Shown: positions 47,675 through 59,300 of the stretch, in pieces
How positions within the stretch are numbered: the first letter of the stretch is position 1
Layout: the number at the start of each line of letters is the position of its first letter
Source of the DNA: Axinella damicornis
Lineage: Eukaryota > Porifera > Demospongiae > Axinellida > Axinellidae
Assembly: GCA_963931865.1 (NCBI GenBank)
Contig: OZ007509.1
Coordinates: forward strand, 7,615,131-7,679,130
DNA length: 64,000 nt
Direction of reading: 5' to 3'
Made by a program: the position numbers and the translations under genes
The notes under the pieces: model-generated
What the model was told of the DNA's origin: nothing
Database searches by the model: none
What the model saw: only the letters and a program-made list of their open reading frames with translations

Positions 47675-49637
47675 CTGTAACACCCTGTAGTTAAACGCAA
47701 GATACAAACTACGTGTAGCAGAGATGTGATAAAAAGCTCAGTATCTGGTGTTGCAAGGATGGTACCAGGTGATTATCCTGCCACAGTTAAAGTGGTCTAG
47801 GGTACAGCCTATGGCCAGCTTGTCACAATGGGGATTTAGCAGACACCAATGTCCTAAAATGCTTATCAGCTGCTTTCCTCAGTTATTTGCATTTGTATGC
47901 TAGCGTTTCTCAGTGCATGAGCATATCATTTCCTGTAACAATACATTCCTGGGCACAGAACAAATAATTATGCTGTACCTCATACCACTTTTCAGGATGG
48001 GGATCACCACTTTGATTAGCGGGCTAGTACCAAGACTAACAGCCACCTCAGTTACACTACATGTGAACTACATTACCGTTTTGTTTCCTGGCCTGAGGCT
48101 ATGAACATACTCAAACTGCCTATATCATGCACCTTCGAGTCCCATGATTTGGAACCCTCAGTAATCAGTTATTTGTGCTGAGAACATGTGTAGTTGAGGG
48201 CGTGATGTAGCAATGACTTGGTTGCCAAGGTGAGGACAATATTTCGATCAAGTGAGGTAGTGATGAGACCATTAGATTTTCATCGAAAACTGGAGGCTTA
48301 TGCAAGCTCTCTGTGGGGGTTTCCCAATGTAGCTATCACAGAAGCATGTGGTGTTCACTGCCATACTCGATGAAATTGACTGCAATCTTACATACCAAAG
48401 CTTCTTCCAGGCTCCTGGCCATCATGCACGTGTACCTTGATCGAATTACTACGGGGCCGAGCCCGAGTACCGAAATTCAGTACGGCCTGGGAACCGAGCC
48501 GTCCATGTTGTATTGTGCTGAGTCACGATCATTGTTGCGCACGCCGCTACCTTTTTTTGCTGAATCATTCCTGATGCGGCCGTGGTTGGCGTGGTATTGC
48601 GCACGCCGCGGAGGTTTACAGCGTTGGAAGAGGGAAAGTCCGGGACTTCGCAGGCACCGAACGCCAAGTAGAGGGAGTAGGGACCACTAACTGTTTCAAA
48701 CGTATATCTGAGTGAGGATACTGAAATTCTGAAGGTACGATTAAGAGCAGTTCTGTTGTGTTTTTGAAAATAATTTTGTAGTTTGTGATAAGTCATATGG
48801 GTGTTGGGGCAAGAATCACTTTTTTTCATGTGACACTCTTTGGTGGTAAGGTAAGGGAGGGGGTTTCCACACTGTAGGGATTTCTGGACGGCCTTCGCAT
48901 TCGCTCCCTTAGCAAATCCTGGTAAGTGTGCATGCATCTCCTACCTTCGAACTTTCTGAAGCTGTACTGTTGTTAGCAAAAGCTGCCGCAAGAGAACGAA
49001 TGCTGGAGCCATGTCCAGAAACCCCCTACGTTCCGGAAATCCCCTCCCTTACCATATATGCCCCTCCCTGGCCCCTCCTCCGGTACATAGTCTTACAGGC
49101 CAGGCTCAGCCAGCAGAGCTACATGCAGGGAAAGGATGTTGTATGGGATTTTGAATAATCCAATCAGACTATGGCAGTCACATGCTTCCAGCTCTTATTT
49201 TACCAACCGGGAACATGGCAAAGTCAGTGGATGGAGCTACTCACAAACCGATGTCTTCATGGCTGAAACGTCATTAATTTCCAACTTTAGACTCCCTTAC
49301 TGGCTTCACTGGCTTAGGGTAGCCTCATACCCAGTCCCCTCCCCCTACCCTCATATTTGTACCTTTTGAGATAAATTGGAGGGAAAGCCTTGTAGGACCC
49401 TCTCCCCCTAAGGGGATGTGCTAAATTTCGCACATGGTACGGTGCCACCATGATATCACTGGAGCTTCGGCTGGTGCGTCCTCCTGGGTGTCGAGTTGTC
49501 TTGGTCGTGCGTCTTCCTGGTCCCCCAACTCACCTGACAATGACGTTAACGATGAGTATTCTGTCGCATCGTTACCTTTGCACCTGGCAATCATGTGCGC
49601 AGTCATATTCATCCGATGTTGTGAGGCAAGAATACTT

Positions 49638-49664
49638 GGGGGGGGGGGGGGGGGGGGGGGGGGG
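49638..49664. repeat. Poly-G tract (27 G)
   Basis: Uninterrupted G in the interval between PBDC1 and beta-TrCP. Confidence 0.95.
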
Positions 49665-49841
49665 AGCCCGGGTATGAGACTAGGACTGAGGCACACCTGT
49701 AACAACCACAGCAGATTTCCAGAGCGTAGATGAACCTGACTGTAACGTAAACAGTATCACGTCTACGAATTGAAAGCACTCCCAACGGCTATATCAAACA
49801 AAGGAATTAGGCCAGGAAAGGAGAGTGAGGCTCCCTGGTAC

Positions 49842-49881
49842 TGGCCTCGGTCCCATGCTCTCTGACCTGGGAACGAGGCTA
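49842..49881. mobile_element. Palindromic mini-element, 40 bp, with 9-bp target duplication
   Basis: Imperfect arms TGGCCTCGGTCCC and GGGAACGAGGCTA. Flanks are CCCTGGTAC at 49833-49841 and CCCTGGTAT at 49882-49890. It lies between PBDC1 and beta-TrCP. Confidence 0.7.
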
Positions 49882-50360
49882 CCCTGGTATCCACCCTCCT
49901 TTGTGGGAACACTGACCTTTCATGAGCTAGCTATTGCTCTGTGATGATTACATTGTTTCACATGGTCTCTTCTTCCTCCGTCAAGGAACTGGATATTGCT
50001 CACGGCTATCCAGTGTATGACATGAAAGCTGTGTCAGTCATTCTTCCAACCTAACATCGTCAACAAAGCACGCAGTCAATTTCCAAAACTTTTAGCAGAA
50101 TTTACTAAACGACCAGTGTGGTAGGAATTTATACAGCATTCCTCCCATTTCTGTAACCACTGTCAAAGTAAGGGAACTGATGTATGTTTTGCCGTCTCAG
50201 TCGTCGATCAAGCAAAGAGCATAGCAGTGGAGCTGCCATTCTCTCACACAGTATTCTTACATTGTACTCACTGGAACAGTCGTAAGAGCCCGTACAACCA
50301 CCACACCTTCTCCCCATGTATTCTGACAGCCTATATCAGACAGGGAAGCAGTTTTAGAAC

Positions 50361-53300
50361 ATGCCCTTTACTGTCTATGACAATTCACCTGAAGTTGAAA
50401 TGGAACTCCCGCAAGAACTTAAAAACCGTAATTCTACCAACGATGGGGCAGATAGTCCAGACACAGCCATGATTTGTGATAGCGGTGACGCAGATTCGAG
50501 CCAGTTTTCTATGTCTCCCCGGGAACAGCATGATCAAGAGAGTGAAATGTGCCTGAGGATGTTTGAGAGCTGGACACAGACTCGGCAGACCGAATTTGTG
50601 GAGCAGCTGATTACACGGATGTCTTTCCATCAGCACGAGCACTTGTATTCTATCCTCATGCCGATGCTGCAGAGAGACTTCATCACCGTATTGCCTGGTA
50701 GGTGGGATGAGGGAGTGGGATAAAATTGGCAGGGGGAAAGCTGGGAGTGGAGGTGGGAGGAGGGAGAGGAGGGGGGGTGGGGAGGAGGGAGAGGAAGGGG
50801 TGGGGAGGTGGGGGAGGAAAGGGTGGGGAGGAGGGAGAGGAATAATTATCAAAGAACTATGCCTACTTAATTCCTTCATCGAACGAGGGGCAACCGCACT
50901 CCTGGTAGCCGTTGCAACTCGCGGTTGCCTCGCAGTAGCGCAAGCTAATTATTGCAATTCATTCCAATTAACGCACATGCCACGTGGCAACCACGCTCAG
51001 TCGAACGCTAGCAATGGCGACCAAAAGGAAGACACGAAATTATAACAGCACTTACAACCTTGCCGGCACGGTGAGTTTCGGTATGTAACCGTCAGTAAAC
51101 AACAGCGATTATACGGCTGTGTGGTCTGAATCTTTGTGGGCCCTTCATATGACTGTACTGGCAACCAACGTCAGAGAGAACGATCGAGCAATGGCGGCCG
51201 ACGGCACGACAAAAGCGCTTGTATCTCCATCACCAAGGTGAGTTTCGCCACAATTATTGTGTGGTTGTGTCGCTGCATGATAGCGATCACGATGGTGTAG
51301 TCAGAATCTCTGTAGACCTTTCCTGCGTGCTGTGAGGTTTGATTATCTACGCGGCACAATTTTTCCCTGTAATGAAGGATAGCTACTGATCAGGAATCCA
51401 TGTACATGTATAAGGGTAAGCATACCCTATGCATGTGTGTTGAGTCAGACTAACTACCTTAAACAATGTACATGTGTGTTGAGCTTGGTTGGGGGGGGGG
51501 GGGGTGGTTTAGGGTACGTGCATTCTTCTGTATTTGAGAGGTGGATCAGACTAATTGAACACATTTGAACATTGACAACACTAGTATCAGTTGATGGAGC
51601 CATAACGAGGCTTATTACTAGGATTGTACCCATGCCACACATGAACGATGGCCCTTCACACGAAACACTTCACATGCTGGTCACTGCAGTTCAATACTGG
51701 TATGGATCCATGTTCTACACTGGAAGATATTCTTTAGAGACTTGATTGGAAACTCAGCTGAAATGAGAGCTCTGTAGACACCTCAATGGCCACCATCAGT
51801 GTGTTTATTACAACCACAATGCCTGGAAATCTGTAACGGATGGTGCTCACAAGGCAAGCTTGTATATCTCTGCCGGGTGTGGCTTTGTTGTAGTACCACA
51901 AAGCTTGTGAATCACTTGGTAGCTTTATCCGAGGTCTTACAAGCTCTGTTGCCAGATTGCTGTAGCTGTGGAGCGTAAATGCAACTGATGTAGAGAAATC
52001 AATGCAGGTTACTACATTAGCCTCGCCACCAGGCGCGAGACGGGCCTGGGAGCGATGCTAGTTACTAGATGTGCAGTAAACACAACAACAGCCACTCAGT
52101 TGACTTCCAAACCAGGCTACAGCGGTTTGCTGAGATCTTGCAAATTCAGCAGAAATGAAAACCGCTACTGAGAACACTGTTTTTGAAATACTGCACATGC
52201 TCAGTAAGTTTTCGTTTTGCTGAATTTGCAAGATCTCAGCAAACTGGCATATGGTCACAATAGGGCACTTCTGGGGCTTCACAGGCATCCCAAGTGGGTG
52301 TATGAGTACTTCTGGGGCTTCACAAACTGGTCTATGAGTGTTTCTGAGATTTCACTTGCCTGTCTGGGCCTTCACAAGCATCCCAGTGGTCTACAGGTGT
52401 CTACTAGTGCTTCACTTGAGTCCCAATGGGCCTATGAGTGCTTCTGGGGCTTCACGGGCATCCTAAAGTGCCCATGAATCCTTTACAACTCTCGTGGTAC
52501 ACCTGGCTACACCTGTTTCTCTGGGATATCCACTACCAATGATTAGTCTGCTGATACTGCTAAGTCTAGACGGGGAATACAGATAGCTGCTGGCATCCCC
52601 ACAAATGTTGTGAAACAGTATTGTTATGTATGTGTTACACATTGTTTTGTGTGTGCGACATGGCATGCAAGAGGTATGATGTCCGTGTTGACCATAGAAA
52701 TGGATTGCAAATGGTTGCCATCCAAGATCAGTACGAGTGCAAACATGCTCAGCTATCGGTTGCTCATGTGGACAGACACTGCTACCTGTGACTGCTACTT
52801 GTTTGATGGTAGAAGGCAAGCGGTGCAAGCATAACCGCTGAGTGATGACTGTGATACAGACAGTAATAATTTCGCTCCATAAAGAGATTGTGTCATTGCT
52901 GGACATTTGTCATGTTTGTCACTCGGCAGCCCCATAGAGTCAAGGCTACTAGCCCAGTGTAGCTCTCTGTTGGCACTTGTCCCATCTTCATAGCTAACAC
53001 CGAATGTGAGATCTGTCTCATACATGACTTGGCTGTTGATAGGATCACGTGGGAAGATTCCCCAGCTTTCTCCCTCTACTGTTAGTACAGAAAACAGCTG
53101 TAAGTACAGAAAACAGTTTTTGATTGCTCCTCTAAAATCGTGTATATGCGGAGACATACAGCTTGGGGCTTGGCACATAAGTAACATATTTTGGGGATGA
53201 CAGATTATTGACTGTGAGTCAGTGTTGTGTTCCGTCATGCAATGAATATGATTACACTTTGTTCTGTGGTCAGATTGTATTCCATGTTGCTATACTGTAC

Positions 53301-55307
53301 GTAGGTGTACTCCCTGTGGTAGGTTGTACAGGAAAACTAGTGACCTAGAATTGTTACAGGTAGGCTATATATGGTTGTCCGCTGTGACCATGGGGCGATC
53401 TACTGGTGAACCTAATATAGAAGCAATGTACAAAAGTATATAAAATGGAACTGGTGTACTAAAGGTATATTGTGTGAAGAAGATGATGGTTCGTTGGTGT
53501 ACAAGAAGATTGCCCATACCAACAGCTACCTGAAGGCACCAGTACATTATGCGCTCAATAAATGTCCATTGTACAGTTCACCCCATTATGCTTCAAACCT
53601 GCATGATACTGATTACCTTGGACAAGATGCAGACAGCTGCTACCAATGTAGCAGTTAATGTTCCAAATATGGCTTCACATGGTTGCTGAGCTGATGATGT
53701 AATGAGATGATGTAATGAGTTGTCCTGCAGGGTTTTTTTTTAATGGCTGCCAAGCCACCAGCCAATGTTTGTTGTTAGCAGGTGATAGTGGGATGTGTGC
53801 TAACTGCCCGCCCACCTTGTATCTTATAGCATGTGGTTTGGCTTTCCCCTCCATGTATTTTGCTAGGAAATACGCATGCATGCATGCACATTGTGTGCCT
53901 CATGCAGTCATTCATAAGCACCTGTGCATGTAAGTGCGCATTCTTGTGTATTCACAGTCTTGATTATGTATTCACGTCTTGGTTACCAGGTGCGTTTAGG
54001 CTCGTTCCCAGCCCCTCCCAGTTTTCTGTCGCTTGCAGTACGGTTAAGCAGGAGAGGGCCTGGTAGGTTTTATCATGTGAGTGACGTCAAGGGTCGGGAC
54101 TGATGGCTTTGCAGCCCCTCCGAAGTCAAGTGAAAACACCTTCAAACTTAGAATACATCTAATCGTTAGGGTAGAGCTGAGTACAATCTTAGGAGAGAGA
54201 AAATACACATACGGCATGGTAGGATTCAAACCAGTAACCATTCGATTAGCTGGGGTATTTCCTATTATTGCATGGCAATGGCTCCACCAATCACGGAATC
54301 CTTTTAAGCGGGAAGTTTACTGCATTTTGGACCTTCACAATTAGAGATGAAAGCTAGGAATTAGGCCTATCCAAGCATTTATGTTGACAGACATCAAGAC
54401 TTACTGTTTTTCCTAACACATAATATTTGCCTCCACAACTTCAAGTTCACAAAGTCAGTGATACAGCTTGGTTGGTATGTGTGCAGTACAAATTGCACTC
54501 ATGTTCTACCCATGTGCATCATATGCACCACAGCTCGCTGCCCATGTGAGCACTAGTCCGTGCAGGGTAAGCGTTCTATCTAGTCGTGGAGCAGCAAAGC
54601 AAAATCCCATAGTCACTTTGTCAGCACCATCTCCAGATAGTGGCTGCTCTCATAAATGAATGTGTGAAGTAAAGGAAGTGTTTGGCAACTGGGAACTGGG
54701 AACAGGCCGGGCAGGTTAGGGTGCTGTCGACACAGCCTGTTTATAACGGCACCCAGACAATTACCATTCAAAAGGACAGCAACAGGTGTGCGTGTGTACG
54801 ATGGAAATTATGCTGAATTGCCAGTGAGACACATATTGGCACTCCCTAGGCTGTGTCCCAGAGTGATAGGTATGTACTATGAGCTTCTCCAGTGAAATGG
54901 AAAGTCACATTACTAACTAATACATGGCTGGATAATTGTAGTCCATCTGTACCTGCCCCCACAATGTTGCTGAACAGCAAAAGGGACTGTTCGTGAGGTA
55001 GCCTCGTTCCCAGGCCGCGTGGCAATAAGGCTATCCGTGAGGACCCTATCCCTACAAAAATGATTGAACTACTATGAGCTGCAATGTATGAAATGAGAAT
55101 ATAATTATTCTCAACATGCATAGTTGAGTGCTGGCTGCTCCTCAGATATAGATAGCGGCAATGTGCCTTGTTACCAACCTGACGTCTGCCTCCTGCATCA
55201 CCCTCATGTGTTAACCTACAGTTAGAACCCAAACTGGGGTGGGGGACTAGGGAATTGAGCAGTGCAGATTCTGTGGAAGACCTTTGTGTGATAATACACT
55301 TCCCCCC

Positions 55308-55371
<64 letters not shown>

Positions 55372-55625
55372 GAAGGGCCTTCACCACATAGCCTACAAGA
55401 TCCTGTCCTACCTTGATGCGCGATCACTGTGCCGTGCAGAACAAGTTTGCAGTGACTGGTACCGGGTCATAGCGGAGGGGCTGTTGTGGAAGAAGCTGAT
55501 CGAGAGGAAGGTGAAGACCGACCCTGTGTGGAGGGGGCTCTCTGAGAGAAGAGGATGGTGAGTAGAGGGAGAAGGGAGGCAGACAACAGTCAGGAATGAG
55601 GGATGGGTGGGATCGATGAAGGGGT

Positions 55626-55660
<35 letters not shown>

Positions 55661-56333
55661 AGGTGGATTTGGGGCCAACCTTGGTCAGTGTGAATGTAAA
55701 ATGGCTCCATATTGTCTCTCCTACTGTCCATAGGGGCAAATACCTCTTCCGTCATGTTACTCCGTCAGAAGGGGTGACACATCAGTTCTACGGGCAGCTC
55801 TACCCCAACATCATCAGGGACATCGATGTGAGTCCACAGTACTGCAGTACTGCTTTTATTTGTAGGCCCTGTATGAAATTAGAACAGTTGAGGGAGGGTG
55901 GGTGGGTGGGTGGGTGGGTCGGTTGGTTAGTTGATTGGTTGGAGTGGTAGGGGTGGTGGTGGTGGTGGTGGTGGTGGGTGGGGTGGAGACAGTGAAAAGG
56001 GAACTGGGGAGATGGGGAGAGTTTGACGAAGAGGAGGGTAAAATCATGAAAGTAGGAAGGGGAGGGCTGAGCATGAAGGGGATGAAATGAAGATTGTAGG
56101 GAGGAGGGAATGGAGTGAAGGGTTGAGGGGGGAGGAGCACAGCACTGATTAACATACACATGATTCTTGTTAACAGAATATGCAGTCGAACTGGAAGAAC
56201 GGTCATCACACACTGACCCGTATTGAGTGCCACAGTGAGAACAGCAAGGGAGTCTACTGCCTCCAGTACGACGAAAAGAAGATAGTCAGTGGACTCAGGG
56301 ACAACACCATCAAGGTGTGTGTGCACTGTGTAT

Positions 56334-56376
<43 letters not shown>

Positions 56377-59300
56377 ACTGTACACCCAAGAGCGCATGAT
56401 GACATCATTGTTTTTTCACGGCGGAGGAGGAAGAGCGTGTGACTTCGTATTCTCCCGTGGTAAAAGCAGAATCTTTCGCGTGTACTAAAAATAGCACATC
56501 CGGTCACGTTGTATCTAGATTGCGGGTCAGAACAGCGTGAGAAACGATACAGCTGCGAAATATTCAATCTCGAGCCAGAGGACTATCAGAACTGACCCCC
56601 TTCAACTTCGAAGTACTTCGTGGAGCAAACAATCATCCACCGTTTCTCCCCGCCCGACTTTCAGGCTCGGGTAGAACGCAGAACGAATCGCTTTGTGTCG
56701 ATAACGGCTGTGAGAACGCAGACTTCGCAAGGTGAGCTCTGAGCGCTCCATTTACAGCTAGCTAGCAACTTTACTACGAGTACAGTGGCGTGATATCCAA
56801 CGTGTTGAGCTCACGTGTTCTATTTTTAGTACACGCCAAAGATTCCGCCTGTTTCAAATTTTTGCCAGTCACACGCTCTTCCTCCTCCGCCGTGAAAAAA
56901 CAATGATGTCATCATGCGCTCTTGGTACACCTCATAGCACATAAGGAAAATGAAAGGAAAGTATGCCATTGTGTTCACCATTGTGCACTGACCCAAACGT
57001 GTAATAATGAACTCTCCTTGGTATTGGAGTTATGATGTCCTCCCACTTGACCTCACATGACGAGAGTTAATTGGGATGGCCTGTAAGCTACGTAGCAACC
57101 TTGGAGTGAGGCTAGCTGTAGAGTGAGATGGTGGGAGTCTTCTGAAGCATCCTAGAGGTGAGAGAAAGACCTGGGCATTATCCAGTTTGCCCTATACCTA
57201 TATATCACTCGCTCCGTGTGGCCTCGTTCCACGGATTCTGGTGGTACCAATCAGATTGCAGAATGAAACCGTATGAACACGTGATTATCTTGTAGTTGTG
57301 TTTACCTTCGCTGCCTTGTGAACACTCGGATTGTAGACTCAGAAATGAACGCTCAAGGACAGAGTACCCCTCAAATGTTGGTGAAAGGCAGATGACAGGT
57401 ATGTGAGAGGGCTGCTGGTTTGAGCTCGCTGTTCACTGCTGGGACCAGCTTGCTCATTGTTTGTCGCTGCTTATAGGGTCACAAGTTGAACTGCCCAGGT
57501 TTGCTTGTAAGAAGTGCCTCGGATCTCAATAAAGCTGGGATGCCTTGAATACGCATGTGACTGATTTGTAGCTCATATGACATTTACCATAAATAGGAGT
57601 GTCCTTCATTGATCACATGAATGATGGCGTGCCGGAACCCCCACCCCACCCCCTCCCCCAGTGTTGCCAGGCTCTCTTTTCCTTTCAGAGAGAGAGCCTG
57701 GGAATGAGGCTACTCTCTGTGTACGGCATTCACTTTAGTATGGAACATGACCGTTCTCTCTCCAGACGTCTTGCCTTCCTCACCTTGTCGGCATGAGTCC
57801 TCGTTACTCTGACACCTAATATACTTACAAGATGACTGGGCCCAGTGCTAATGCACTTTGCTATCACACAAGCACAAGACTGTCGACGTGTATTAATGTA
57901 ACATTGAAGTTACAATATCTAGCCTCAGCCGTGATCGCTATAGTTCACTGACGCCTACATACCGAAACTCACTGTGCTGGCGAAGTTGTGAGCGCTGTAA
58001 TAAGTTCTTGCCTTCCCTTTGGACCCCTTTGGACGCCATTGCTGACTTGATGGATTCGAGCATGGTCCTCACGTGACGTACATTAATTTGAATGAGCTGC
58101 GATACCTAGCTTGTGCAACCAGCGAGTTGCAACCAGGCTACCAGAAGTGTGATTGCCCCTCATACACATTTTAAGGCACTGTTCCCTTTGATGTGGTTAA
58201 GGAATGCATCCAAACCACAACAATGCTTTGTCTCCGTCCCAACACGTCTACCCTACAGTGCAGGACATCAAAAGAGTCCAATATCCACTAAATTGCTCAC
58301 TAGGCTGAAAATTCTACATCTGCAATGCTTTCTTGCGCAATGCTCCATAAAACGGTACCCGTACACTACGCCCTATGCTGCATCATCAAAAAATTCATTT
58401 CTGGTGTAACCATGGCAACAACGTTCTAATTCCTCCTATTGAATTTATATCTTTAGACAAAGTGCTAAATATTTCAATCACGCATGGCCTCATGAACTTC
58501 AAACAAACGCTACATAACCTGCACATGAGTGTCTATATAAGTTTCTACAAAGGGCCATGATGAAAACCCGGACCGGACCGGACCGGACCGACCAGAAGTA
58601 ATGATTAGTGTCTCCACATGCTTACTTTGGATCGTGAAGTAGCCAATTGCGAGTAGCCATTGCACCATTGCCTCATGCAAAGAAATCAGAGAACAGTGTA
58701 GTCTCGCAAGTTGGCTGATTTGCACGGTATTTTGAAGCCACGAAGCGTTAGCGAGGTAGCCGCGCGGTTCCAAATCTGCCGGTTGTGCCGTCGATGACCC
58801 CGAATTCGTGGATGACTGGAAGGAGGTAACCAGCATTTGTTGGCGTTTCACGGTGCTAGGTAAGTCAGAGAGCTGGGCCAAGCGAGTGTGAGTAATCTAT
58901 ACTACAAGAGCATCGTGTACTAGTTATTCTACTGTCCGTGAGACTCACCCCTTGCTCTGCTATAAGCTTCACATAAACGCAACGCTAACTACAAAGGCAG
59001 TAGCAATACAGACAGTACCTTTGCTGAAGCTACTTCAGGTCCCACGACACTCCTCCAGCAGTTGCCTGTAAGTGCTACGTGTTATTAGTTGAAGTTTGCG
59101 CAAAACATCCGAGTCGTTTAGCTAGCGCTCTACAACAATTATTGCTATTTCACTTCCGGTCGGTCCGGTCCAGTCTGGTCCGGGTTTTCACCACGGCCTC
59201 TACAAAGTCAATTTGGGAGAAAGGTACCTCTACTATATTTTTAACTTGAAATTCAATTAGCAATGTGCCAGCTGTTCAAGACTTTAGGACAGGTAATGTG

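Larger units (their letters stand above)
47675..50360. other. Divergent intergenic region between PBDC1 and beta-TrCP
   Basis: It must hold the unplaced first exon of PBDC1 and the promoters of both genes. It contains one palindromic mini-element and a 27-G tract. A 162-codon ORF on the - strand at 48449-48937 has no recognisable domain and was not called. Confidence 0.5.

Noticed and set aside
48449..48937. 162-codon ORF on the - strand
   Set aside because: No recognisable domain, no splice-linked neighbours in frame and low-quality composition; probably chance.
55408..55755. Poly-Pro and poly-Gly ORFs around 55626-55659
   Set aside because: Created by the 34-G homopolymer inside an intron; exon 2 on the + strand explains the rest.
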